Shown here piece by piece: positions 33,390-41,057 of a DNA stretch of 64,000 nt. The position numbers and the translations under genes were made by a program. Under the pieces are notes generated by a model. That model saw only the letters and a list, made by a program, of their open reading frames with translations. It was not told the origin of the DNA and ran no database searches. How positions within the stretch are numbered: the first letter of the stretch is position 1; every line of letters begins with the position of its first letter. Origin of the DNA: Parasporobacterium sp. (GTDB lineage: Bacteria > Bacillota > Clostridia > Lachnospirales > Lachnospiraceae); the NCBI GenBank assembly GCA_017459985.1, contig JAFUBX010000004.1:30680-94679 (forward strand), in the 5' to 3' direction.

Positions 33390-34934
33390 ATGTTACTGCA
33401 GGTAAATGATCTGAAAGTGGAATATCATACCAAGACCAAGATCTCCTATGCGGTCAAAGGGGTTTCCTTCCGCATGGAAAAAGGGGATATCCTGGGGATC
33501 GTCGGGGAGTCCGGGTCCGGCAAGAGCACCATGGGACTGGCGCTGATGATGCAGCTGCCCCAGACGGCCCGGTTTACCGGCAGTGTGCTGTTCAAGGACC
33601 GGGATCTGGTTCCGATGACCTTTGAGGAACTGCGGAAGATCAAAGGCCGGGAGATCTCCACCGTATTTCAGGAACCCATGACATCCCTGAATCCGCTGGT
33701 CAGAGTCGGGAAACAGGTGGAGGAGATCCTGAAGATCCATGACCGTTCCCTGACCAGGGAAGTCCGCAAAGACAAGGTGCTCCGGATGTTCCGGAATGTG
33801 GAGCTGCAGAATCCGGAGGAGGTTTACGGCAAATATCCCCATGAGCTGTCCGGCGGAATGCAGCAGCGGGTCATGATCGCCATGGCGCTGATGAACCATC
33901 CGGATCTTCTGATCGCAGATGAGCCGACGACTGCGCTGGATGCGGATGTGCAGACCCAGATCCTGGACCTGCTGAAGAGCATCAATGAGAGATATGGCAC
34001 CAGCATTATCCTGATTTCCCACGATCTCCGGGTGGTCAGACAGCTCTGCAGAAAGACCCTGGTCATGTATCAGGGCATGATCGTGGAGCAGGGGGATGTG
34101 GAACAGATCTTTGAGCATCCACAGCATGAATACACCAAAGGCCTGATCAGCGCTCTGACCAAAGGGGAGAAGGAATCCGAAGACTATGAGACGGACGCCA
34201 TGCTCCAGGTGAAGGATCTGACGCTGTACTACAATATCAAACCGGAGAAGCTGGGACAGCATAGGACCAGAAAATATATCTGCCGGGATATGAATTTCAC
34301 GGTGCATACCGGCGAGATCGTCGGACTGGTGGGACCCAGCGGATCCGGGAAAAGTTCCATTTCCCGGGCGATCCTGGGACTTCACCGGGATTACACCGGG
34401 CAGATCCTGCTGAAGGAGCCCAATCCGCAGATGATTTTTCAGGACAGCGCGTCCTCCCTCAATCCGGGCCGGAAAATCGGATGGATCCTGGAGGAACCCC
34501 TGAAGAATCTGAAGGACCGGGAGCAGATCGCCCATGTCAGAAAGCTGAGCCGGGTCGCGGAACTGCTGGGAACAGATCCTGCGAAGGAAATGCCGCCGGA
34601 CCGTCTCACGGCCAGAGAACGAAAAGCGATCGTCCGGGATATGCTGACCCGTGTGGAGCTTCCCGGGGAATTTATCTCCCGGTATCCCGACGAGCTGTCG
34701 GGAGGCCAGAAGCAGCGGGTCAATATTGCGCTGGCACTGATCGCAGGCTCCGGATTTGTCATTGCGGACGAACCGGTGAGCGCGCTGGATGTCACGATCC
34801 AGGGTCAGATCCTGGAACTTTTGCTGCATCTTCAGAAGGAACTGAATCTGTCCATGCTGTTTATTTCCCATGATAAAGCTGTGGTGGACCGGATGTGCGA
34901 CAAGGTGGTGCAGCTGATTCCCGCCGGGGACTGA
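33390..34934 (+). CDS. Fused tandem-ATPase peptide ABC transporter protein (DppD-DppF fusion)
   Basis: Cytoplasmic ATPase of 514 residues with two complete nucleotide-binding domains. The first (about 1-265) has GESGSGKST, LSGGMQQR and LLIADEPTTALD; the second (about 270-514) has GPSGSGKSS, LSGGQKQR and VIADEPVSALD. In most operons these are two genes (dppD, dppF), so this is a natural fusion. The second domain has a shortened Q-loop region and lacks the usual C-terminal oligopeptide-binding-protein extension. ATG 33390 is chosen because AGGTGAGAG lies 5 bp upstream; GTG 33378 overlaps that site. It is the last gene of the operon, and a terminator follows at 34979-35004. Confidence 0.92.
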   Translation: MLLQVNDLKVEYHTKTKISYAVKGVSFRMEKGDILGIVGESGSGKSTMGLALMMQLPQTARFTGSVLFKDRDLVPMTFEELRKIKGREISTVFQEPMTSLNPLVRVGKQVEEILKIHDRSLTREVRKDKVLRMFRNVELQNPEEVYGKYPHELSGGMQQRVMIAMALMNHPDLLIADEPTTALDADVQTQILDLLKSINERYGTSIILISHDLRVVRQLCRKTLVMYQGMIVEQGDVEQIFEHPQHEYTKGLISALTKGEKESEDYETDAMLQVKDLTLYYNIKPEKLGQHRTRKYICRDMNFTVHTGEIVGLVGPSGSGKSSISRAILGLHRDYTGQILLKEPNPQMIFQDSASSLNPGRKIGWILEEPLKNLKDREQIAHVRKLSRVAELLGTDPAKEMPPDRLTARERKAIVRDMLTRVELPGEFISRYPDELSGGQKQRVNIALALIAGSGFVIADEPVSALDVTIQGQILELLLHLQKELNLSMLFISHDKAVVDRMCDKVVQLIPAGD

Positions 34935-34956
34935 GATGACAGGATCCGCCGGAAGC

Positions 34957-36336
34957 TTAACTGATTACAGACGCCTGAACGAAGCCCTCGCGGCTTCGTT
35001 TTTTGTAATAGATAAGAAGAGCGATGTCCGTGACGATCCAGGAAGCCGGGTAGCAGAAACACAGCATCAGCAGGGTCGGGGAGATCCGGAAGGCGGTCAG
35101 CATCCAGAGGATCCGGAAGGCGCAGACCCCCAGAGCCGTGATAATCGTGGGTTTTACCGCATCCCCCACACCCCGGAGGATCCCGGAAAAGGTTTCCACG
35201 ATGGTCCAAAGCACATAGGCCGGGATAAAGCAGACCATGATGATCCAGGTGGTATCGATGACGCTCTGGTCTGTGGTAAACAGATGAAGAAGCGGATGGG
35301 CCAGGCCCAGCAGAAGAAGGCTGATTGCCACCGTACCTGCCAGGAACAGCAGAAATCCGGTTTTCGCGCAGGCGCGGATCCGGTCCATTCTGCCGGCGCC
35401 GTAATTCTGGGCAACGAAATTCATAATGGCCGTGCCGAAGGCAGTGGCGACCGCCCAGTATACGCCGTCCAGCTTGCCGGACATGGACCAGGAGGCAACC
35501 ACGACCGTGCCGAGGGAATTGACCCCGACCTGCAGGATGATATTGGAGATTCCGAACATGGCGGACTGCAGGCCGGAGGGAATGCCGATGCCCAGCATTT
35601 TCTTCAGAATGATCCGGTTGATTTTCAGGGAAGAAAGATCCAGGCGGTAATATTCCCGGGTCCTTAAAAGCTTGATCAATACCAGTACGAAGCTGACCAG
35701 CTGGGCAATGGTTGTAGCCCAGGCAACGCCGGCGACGCCCCAGTGGAATCCCACAACGAATAAAAGGTCCAGCACGATGTTGGTCAGGCAGCTGACGACC
35801 AGATAAAGGAAGGGCCGCCGGGAATCGCCAATAGCCCGCAGGATTCCGGAACCCATATTAAAGCCGAGAAGGAAAATGCTTCCGGCAAAATAGATCCGCA
35901 TATAGATACAGGCATCCGTCAGGGTGTCGGCGGGCGTCTGCAGCAGCAGAAGGATCGGATTGGAACAGAAAAACATGATCACCGTCAACGCGGCACCGAT
36001 CAGAACGCAGAGGATCATGGAGGTCCGTACGGCGATGCTGATCTTCTCCTGCTCCCGGGAGCCGAAATACTGGGCGATCACCACGGAAGCGCCGGAGGAC
36101 AGTGCCACAAAGAAACCGATGATTAGCTGGGTCAGCGTGGCGGGGCTCCCGCCGACAGCGGCCAGCGCCTGGGTACCCACAAATCGGCTGACGATAACCG
36201 CATCCACCGCATTATACAGCTGCTGGAACAAGGTGCCCGCCGCGATGGGCAGGAAATAAAGCAGCAGCTTTTTCCAGATAACCCCTTCCGTGAGGTCAGA
36301 ATTATTCAGTTGTTTCTTTGCCGCTGCACCTTTCAT
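34957..36336 (-). CDS. MATE family efflux protein
   Basis: Multidrug and toxic-compound extrusion transporter of 459 residues with twelve hydrophobic helices. LLLYFLPIAAGTLFQQLYNAVDAVIVSRFVG is the typical N-terminal MATE block, and GSGILRAIGDSRRPF with GIPSGLQSAMFGISN are conserved features. It would export a cationic compound in exchange for Na+ or H+; the substrate is unknown. ATG 36336 has a GGAGAGGAG ribosome site. It is convergent with the peptide transporter and its 3' end contains that operon's terminator. Confidence 0.95.
   Translation of the reverse strand: MKGAAAKKQLNNSDLTEGVIWKKLLLYFLPIAAGTLFQQLYNAVDAVIVSRFVGTQALAAVGGSPATLTQLIIGFFVALSSGASVVIAQYFGSREQEKISIAVRTSMILCVLIGAALTVIMFFCSNPILLLLQTPADTLTDACIYMRIYFAGSIFLLGFNMGSGILRAIGDSRRPFLYLVVSCLTNIVLDLLFVVGFHWGVAGVAWATTIAQLVSFVLVLIKLLRTREYYRLDLSSLKINRIILKKMLGIGIPSGLQSAMFGISNIILQVGVNSLGTVVVASWSMSGKLDGVYWAVATAFGTAIMNFVAQNYGAGRMDRIRACAKTGFLLFLAGTVAISLLLLGLAHPLLHLFTTDQSVIDTTWIIMVCFIPAYVLWTIVETFSGILRGVGDAVKPTIITALGVCAFRILWMLTAFRISPTLLMLCFCYPASWIVTDIALLIYYKKRSREGFVQASVIS
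34979..35004 (+). terminator. Intrinsic terminator of the peptide ABC operon, inside the convergent MATE gene
   Basis: ACGAAGCC and GGCTTCGT pair around a 5-nt loop, followed by a run of T ending at 35004. It serves the plus-strand operon but lies within the last codons of the minus-strand MATE gene, whose C-terminal residues (KKRSREGFVQ) it encodes. Confidence 0.85.
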
Positions 36337-36475
36337 GGTTCTCTCCTCTCCATTTGCCTAACAGACTTTAGCACAAAAATAAAAAAGGTCAATAGAGGAT
36401 GCGGGGGTTGCAGCTCAAATCAGAAAAGTCCCGCAGAAGCTGCATCTGCACATAGAAAATCCAGGCGTCATCAGA

Positions 36476-36481
36476 TATAAT
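36476..36481 (+). promoter_or_regulatory. -10-like TATAAT 8 bp before the polymerase start codon
   Basis: TATAAT at 36476-36481 stands only 8 bp before ATG 36489, and no ribosome site is present, which would fit a leaderless or nearly leaderless message. The -35 candidate TAGAAA at 36453-36458 is poor, so this is tentative. No GAAC...GTTC LexA box was found. Confidence 0.3.
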
Positions 36482-36488
36482 TTACAAG

Positions 36489-38150
36489 ATGACATCGAAA
36501 ACAGATTCTGACAAAACCTATATTGCGATCGACCTGAAATCATTCTACGCGTCGGTGGAGTGTGTGGAGCGGAAACTGGATCCGCTGACCACCAATCTGG
36601 TCGTGGCGGATGCATCCAGGACCGATAAAACGATCTGTCTGGCCGTGTCCCCATCCCTGAAGGCCTATGGGATCTCCGGCCGGGCCAGGCTGTTTGAAGT
36701 GGTGCGGAGGGTAAAGCAGGTGAACCGGGAACGGCAGTATGCAGCACCGGGTCACAGGCTGACCGGAGCTTCAGTGGACGATACGCAGGTACGGGCCGAT
36801 CCGGCCCTGGCTGTGGATTACCTCGTGGCAGTTCCCCGGATGGCCTATTACATCGAATACAGCACCCGGATCTACCGGATCTATCTGCGGTATATCGCGC
36901 CGGAGGATATTCATGTGTATTCCATCGACGAGGTTTTCATTGATGCCACTTCATATCTGCGGACTTATCACATGACAGGACACGAGCTGGCGATGCAGAT
37001 GATCCGTGAGGTCCTGAAGGAGACCGGGATTACGGCCACTGCAGGCATCGGGACCAACCTGTATCTCAGTAAGATCGCGATGGATATTGTGGCAAAGCAC
37101 ATTCCGGCGGATGAGGATGGCGTCCGGATCGCGCAGCTGGATGAGATGGGGTACCGCCGGCAGCTGTGGAGTCATCGCCCGCTGACGGATTTCTGGCGGG
37201 TGGGACGGGGCTATGCCCGGAAGCTGGAAGCAGCAGGATTATTTACCATGGGAGACATTGCCCGATGCTCCGAGGAGAATGAGGAACTGCTGTACAAGCT
37301 GTTCGGGATCAATGCGGAGCTTCTGATCGACCATGCCTGGGGCTGGGAGCCCTGCACCATTGCAGCGATCAAAGCGTACCGGCCGGAGAACCGTTCCTTC
37401 AGCTCCGGGCAGGTACTGATGTGTCCCTATGACTTTTCAAAAGCCCGCGTAGTTGCCCGGGAAATGGCGGAAGCCTGTGCGCTGGATCTGTTGGAAAAGA
37501 AGCTGGTGACCGACCAGGTGATCCTGACGGTGGGTTATGACCGGGAAAGCCTGACAGGAAACGGCGCTTCCGATTTCTCCTATGAAGGGGAGGTCACGGT
37601 GGATTATTATGGCCGCCCGGTACCGAAGCATGCCCATGGCACCGGCAATCTGCCCTGCCATACCTCCTCGTCCCGGCTGATTGAGGCAGCGGTCATGGAA
37701 CTGTTTGATCAGCTGGTGGATCCGGGACTTCTGGTGCGGCGGATCACCATCGATGTGAATCATGTAATCACCGAGCAGGAAGCGGAAGAGAAAAACGCGG
37801 AGCCGTCTTTTGAGCAACTGAGCTTTTTTGTAGATCCGCCCTATGGCAGGAAGGGGGATGCGGCCGGATATGCAGCCGGGAGTGTGGCGGGAAGTGCTTC
37901 GGGGGATGCGGCCGGATATGCAGCAGGAAACACTCTCGGACGCGAAGCCGGAAACACTTTCGGATACGAAGCCGGAAATGCGGGAATGCCCCTGGATAAC
38001 AGGCTGCTGGACCGGGAACGAAGGGCCAATGAAGCGATGCTGGAGATCCGGAGAAAATACGGCAGGAACGCGGTATTGAAAGGAACGAACTTCGAAGAAG
38101 GAGCGACCGGCCGGGAGCGCAATCAGCAGATCGGAGGACATAAGGCATGA
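36489..38150 (+). CDS. Y-family DNA polymerase (UvrX/UmuC/DinB-like)
   Basis: Translesion DNA polymerase of 553 residues. The palm motifs are IAIDLKSFYASVECVER (first catalytic Asp) and VYSIDEVFIDAT (catalytic Asp-Glu), followed by ATAGIGTNLYLSKIAMDIVAKH and a helix-hairpin-helix thumb; a little-finger domain follows (about 330-430). The group with a downstream YolD-like gene corresponds to Bacillus UvrX. Residues about 455-498 form an unusual Gly/Ala-rich repeat (GDAAGYAAG, GNTFGYEAG) inside the C-terminal tail. The stop overlaps the YolD-like start (ATGA), so the two are translationally coupled. Confidence 0.93.
   Translation: MTSKTDSDKTYIAIDLKSFYASVECVERKLDPLTTNLVVADASRTDKTICLAVSPSLKAYGISGRARLFEVVRRVKQVNRERQYAAPGHRLTGASVDDTQVRADPALAVDYLVAVPRMAYYIEYSTRIYRIYLRYIAPEDIHVYSIDEVFIDATSYLRTYHMTGHELAMQMIREVLKETGITATAGIGTNLYLSKIAMDIVAKHIPADEDGVRIAQLDEMGYRRQLWSHRPLTDFWRVGRGYARKLEAAGLFTMGDIARCSEENEELLYKLFGINAELLIDHAWGWEPCTIAAIKAYRPENRSFSSGQVLMCPYDFSKARVVAREMAEACALDLLEKKLVTDQVILTVGYDRESLTGNGASDFSYEGEVTVDYYGRPVPKHAHGTGNLPCHTSSSRLIEAAVMELFDQLVDPGLLVRRITIDVNHVITEQEAEEKNAEPSFEQLSFFVDPPYGRKGDAAGYAAGSVAGSASGDAAGYAAGNTLGREAGNTFGYEAGNAGMPLDNRLLDRERRANEAMLEIRRKYGRNAVLKGTNFEEGATGRERNQQIGGHKA
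37852..37985 (+). repeat. In-gene direct repeats coding a Gly/Ala-rich tract
   Basis: Direct copies of GGGGATGCGGCCGGATATGC (about 37854 and 37908) and of CGAAGCCGGAAA words (about 37940 and 37968) code for the repeated GDAAGYAAG and EAGN units of the polymerase tail. They remain in frame and look like slippage-driven growth. Confidence 0.85.
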
Positions 38151-38359
38151 GTTATGAAGATATTATAAATCATCCGCACCATAGTTCTTCCAGACATCCA
38201 AGGATGTCCATGTCCCAGCGCGCGACACAGTTTGCTCCGTTTGCCGCTCTGACAGGACATTCCGCGGCGGTGGAGGAAACTGCCCGGAAGACCCGGGAGG
38301 AAATGAATCGAGATATTGAGCATATTCCGGTGAGCCGGGATCCGGATTCTGAGTGCTGA
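38147..38359 (+). CDS. YolD-like protein
   Basis: Small protein of 70 residues. HPRMSMSQRATQFAPFAALTGH is the signature of the YolD-like family (RMxxxxRAxxFxPFAAL). These proteins accompany Y-family polymerases in Firmicutes and may modulate UmuC-like polymerase activity. It is shorter than most YolD proteins. The start overlaps the polymerase stop by 4 bp. The region just downstream is non-coding and rich in repeats. Confidence 0.88.
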   Translation: MSYEDIINHPHHSSSRHPRMSMSQRATQFAPFAALTGHSAAVEETARKTREEMNRDIEHIPVSRDPDSEC

Positions 38360-38378
38360 CTGCCGGCTGTCGATTATG

Positions 38379-38502
38379 CGGAAGGTGGGCTATGGAAAAC
38401 TAAGGCTTTTCCGGCGCCAACCTTCCGTTTTTCTGTGTCATTTCGAAAAATGCGGAAGGTCGGGTATGGAAAATACAGGCTTTTTTGCAGCCAACCTTCC
38501 GG
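38379..38502. repeat. Tandem pair of GGAAGGT...ACCTTCC elements (second locus)
   Basis: Two units begin GCGGAAGGTGGGCTATGGA (38379) and GCGGAAGGTCGGGTATGGA (38450) and end AACCTTCCG. They are of the same family as the pair at 13858-13985: inverted ends of 7-9 bp around a purine-rich TATGGAAAA word and a GCTTTT tract. Confidence 0.85.
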
Positions 38503-38544
38503 CCTCTTCTCTGATTCCGGGGATCGCTGCAAACCAGGCAGATT

Positions 38545-38795
38545 TATCGCAATACTGCAATGTTTCGGCAATTCTACCGCAATGCTCGCAGTTTTCGACA
38601 ACCTCTGTCAAAAATCTCACGCAATGCTGCAATTTTTCGTCAATCCAGCTCCGAGAGGGCTGTTTCTGCCGAAAATCTCACGCAATGCTGCAATTTTTCG
38701 GCAAAATTCGGGCCTGAGGAGGCCGTCTGCCGAAAATCTCACGCATTGCTGCAATTTTTCGGCAAGCCCTGTCAAAAATGTCGAGCATTGCGGAA
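38545..38795. repeat. GCAATGCTGCAATTTTTCG repeat cluster (copy 2)
   Basis: Five units start at about 38547, 38577, 38618, 38679 and 38740; the last three are 61 bp apart. Units carry (AC)GCAATGCTGCAATTTTTCG and are joined by CTGCCGAAAATCTC, which pairs with the following TTTTTCGGCA. It ends TCGAGCATTGCGGA, matching the end of the cluster at 23770-23992. A short degenerate relative is at about 13385. Confidence 0.88.
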
Positions 38796-38863
38796 GTTCC
38801 CTGTCTGACGGAGGTTCCCTGTCTGCCGGAGGTTCTCTGCCTGACGGAAGTTCCCCGTCTGAC
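38796..38863. repeat. 18-bp tandem repeat, 3.8 units
   Basis: GTTCCCTGTCTGACGGAG and close variants follow each other without gaps (38796, 38814, 38832, 38850), the last truncated after 14 bp. Confidence 0.9.
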
Positions 38864-38990
38864 ATCAGTGTTTTCCGGCAAATGCCCACGACCAACGGCC
38901 GCCCGGATCCTGGGAGACAGCCCTGCCGGCAAGTCACTGCCGGTAGGTCATAATGGGGCCGCCCTGACACACAGCCTGCAGACAAGCAGG

Positions 38991-39023
38991 TTGACAGCCT
39001 ATATACATCGTGATACGATGTAT
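38991..39023 (+). promoter_or_regulatory. Promoter and PadR-type operator
   Basis: A -35 TTGACA (38991-38996) and -10 TACGAT (39014-39019) are 17 bp apart. A perfect 9-bp inverted repeat, ATACATCGT-GAT-ACGATGTAT (39003-39023), covers the -10. This fits the ATAC...GTAT type of palindrome used by PadR-family repressors and predicts autoregulation of the following operon. Confidence 0.82.
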
Positions 39024-39043
39024 TCCATAAAAGGAGGTATCGG

Positions 39044-39364
39044 ATGGATATTCAGCTGAAACGCGGGCTGCTGGACGTGTGTGTCCTTGCGGCGATAAAA
39101 AATGAAGATTCCTATGGATATCAGATCATAAAGGATATGAAGCCTTATCTGGAGTTATCCGAGTCCACCCTGTATACCATCCTGAAGCGTCTCGAGACAG
39201 CGGATATGCTGACCGTCCGAAGCGCGGAACATGGCGGACGGCTCCGGAAATATTATCATATTACCGGAAAAGGTCTTGCCCGCATTGAGGAATTCCGGGA
39301 CGACTGGAAAGAGATTCTTCCCATATATCAGTTTATCACCAGAGAGGAGGCTGAGCATGAGTAA
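39044..39364 (+). CDS. PadR family transcriptional regulator
   Basis: DNA-binding repressor of 106 residues with the winged-helix PadR layout: LLDVCVLAAIKNEDSYGYQIIKDM, SESTLYTILKRLETADML and the wing EHGGRLRKYYHITGKG. The C-terminal helix is short, as in the small PadR-s2 group that controls DUF1700 operons. AAGGAGG precedes ATG 39044. The gene overlaps the DUF1700 gene by 8 bp and its promoter carries a perfect palindrome over the -10, so it very likely represses its own operon. Confidence 0.95.
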   Translation: MDIQLKRGLLDVCVLAAIKNEDSYGYQIIKDMKPYLELSESTLYTILKRLETADMLTVRSAEHGGRLRKYYHITGKGLARIEEFRDDWKEILPIYQFITREEAEHE

Positions 39365-39962
39365 AGAGACCTTTCTGAAAACGCTCAGGGAGAAATTATC
39401 TTTCCTTCCGCAGGAGGACCTGGAAGAACGGCTGGCATTTTATGGGGAGATGATTGATGACCGGATCGAAGAGGGGATGACAGAGGAGGAGGCAGCGGCA
39501 GCGATCGGGACGGCAGAGGAGATCGCGGAACAGGTTATGTCGGAGATTCCGCTGTCAAAGCTTGTCATAAAGAAAATGAAGCCGAAGAGAAAGCTGAGGA
39601 CCTGGGAAATCGTTCTTTTGGCACTGGGATCTCCCGTATGGATCCCGCTGCTTGCGGCAGCCGCCGTTGTGCTGATCTGCGTTTATGCCGTGATATGGAC
39701 GATCGTGATCTGCATTTATGCCGTGACGGTTTCCTTCGCGGGGGGAGCCGTGCTGTCTGTGCCGGGGGCGGTGCAGTATATCAGCCGTGGAAATCTTCCG
39801 GGAGCGGTTTTCGTACTGGGGGCGGGGATCTTTCTTGCGGGACTTTCCATTCTGATGATCTTCGTCAGCATATGGATTACAAAAAAGGCCGCGAAGATTA
39901 CCAGCCGGTTGCTGTTATGGATAAAATCATTGTTCATCAGGAAGGAGAATAAAGAGTCATGA
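39357..39962 (+). CDS. DUF1700 (HAAS-domain) membrane protein
   Basis: Membrane protein of 201 residues. The N-terminal cytoplasmic part (about 1-60) has the DUF1700/HAAS signature LREKLSFLPQEDLEERLAFYGEMIDDRIEEGMTEEEAAAAIG. Four hydrophobic segments follow in the C-terminal half (about 80-185). These proteins commonly occur between a PadR regulator and a DUF4097 protein, exactly as here, and are thought to take part in envelope-stress sensing. The start overlaps the PadR stop. Confidence 0.92.
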   Translation: MSKETFLKTLREKLSFLPQEDLEERLAFYGEMIDDRIEEGMTEEEAAAAIGTAEEIAEQVMSEIPLSKLVIKKMKPKRKLRTWEIVLLALGSPVWIPLLAAAAVVLICVYAVIWTIVICIYAVTVSFAGGAVLSVPGAVQYISRGNLPGAVFVLGAGIFLAGLSILMIFVSIWITKKAAKITSRLLLWIKSLFIRKENKES

Positions 39963-40912
39963 GAAAACACAGAAAATTATTGATCACAGCAATTGTGCTT
40001 CTGATCGCGGGGGCAGTCATCTGCGGGGCCTCCTTCGCCGGCCTCGGGTTCAGCGTGAAGGCCCTGGCCAGCGGAAATTATGTGACGAACAGCTATGAGA
40101 TCACGGAGGAGTTCCGCAGCATTTCTGTTCAGGGCGATACGGAGGAGATCGTATTTGCCCCGTCGGAGGATGGCACATGCAAAGTGGTCTGCTTTGAAGA
40201 TGAGCAGGAACCGCATCAGGTCAGGGTGGAAAAGGAAACGCTGCTCATTGACAGACAGAACTCCCGGAAATGGAAGATCAACTTCTTCTCCGAACCGGAG
40301 ACGATCACCGTGTATCTTCCGGAGACAGTATACGGCGATCTCGTTGTGGATGCGGACACGGGAAATGTGACCGTTCCCGATGATTTTACCTTTGACAGCA
40401 TTCAGGTGAAACTGGATACCGGAAACATTGATCTGTCTGCTTCTGCAAAGGGGGCAGCTGTACTGGACAACGATACGGGCAGGATCGAAATTCATGAAAT
40501 GTCGGCAGGCAGCATCACCCTGTCCAATGATACCGGATACATCGGTGCGAAACAGGTGACCTGCGCAGAAACGTTTGAAACGTCTTCGACCACCGGAAAG
40601 ACGGAGCTGTCGGATGTCACCGCGGCGGATCTGTATTCCGATGGCGACACCGGCAGTCTGGTTCTGAGCAATGTGATCGCCACCGGAGAATTCCATATTG
40701 AAAGAGAGACGGGCAGCGTCCGGTTTGAAGGATGCGACGCGGAAGCCATTTATGTGGAAACGGATACCGGAAGCGTGACGGGAACCTTGCTGTCTGACAA
40801 GGTGTTTTTCGCAGAAAGCGATACCGGAAGTGTGAATGTTCCAAAGACCATCACAGGAGGAAGATGCGAAATCACGACCGATACCGGAAGCATCAATATC
40901 AGCATTGAATGA
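39959..40912 (+). CDS. DUF4097 family beta-repeat surface protein
   Basis: Protein of 317 residues with an N-terminal membrane anchor (about 6-30) and an extracellular domain. The domain has about seven short beta repeats, each containing DTG (NDTGRIEI, NDTGYIGA, GDTGSLVL, TDTGSVTG, SDTGSVNV, TDTGSINI); this is the DUF4097/adhesin-like right-handed beta-helix pattern. The start overlaps the DUF1700 stop by 4 bp (ATGA), so the three genes are one operon. A structural or sensing role at the envelope is likely, but not shown. Confidence 0.93.
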   Translation: MRKHRKLLITAIVLLIAGAVICGASFAGLGFSVKALASGNYVTNSYEITEEFRSISVQGDTEEIVFAPSEDGTCKVVCFEDEQEPHQVRVEKETLLIDRQNSRKWKINFFSEPETITVYLPETVYGDLVVDADTGNVTVPDDFTFDSIQVKLDTGNIDLSASAKGAAVLDNDTGRIEIHEMSAGSITLSNDTGYIGAKQVTCAETFETSSTTGKTELSDVTAADLYSDGDTGSLVLSNVIATGEFHIERETGSVRFEGCDAEAIYVETDTGSVTGTLLSDKVFFAESDTGSVNVPKTITGGRCEITTDTGSINISIE

Positions 40913-41057
40913 CCATACGGTCAGAAAAACAGGAACCGGGGATAAGGTCCGGCCTTCACTGCGGAAGATGCTTTGAAGAATGTCCGGCTTCGGCGATCCG
41001 GAAAAGAGCATGAATCATTGATTTCCATGCCGGAGGATCCCCCGGAAAGGAGTATAT

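Larger units (their letters stand above)
38360..39043. other. 0.68-kb non-coding region with three repeat families
   Basis: It contains a pair of GGAAGGT elements (38379-38502), a five-unit GCAATGCTGC cluster (38545-38795), an 18-bp tandem repeat (38796-38863) and the PadR operator/promoter (38991-39023). The open frames through the repeats (for example 38376-38717, 38435-38953) have repetitive Cys/Phe-rich products and are rejected as genes. Confidence 0.8.

Noticed and set aside
36337-36488. LexA box before the Y-family polymerase
   Set aside because: A GAAC...GTTC type palindrome was looked for and not found.
38376-38953. Overlapping plus-strand frames in the 38.4-38.9 kb repeats
   Set aside because: Products are repetitive and derive entirely from the hairpin clusters; the same DNA is equally open on the other strand.
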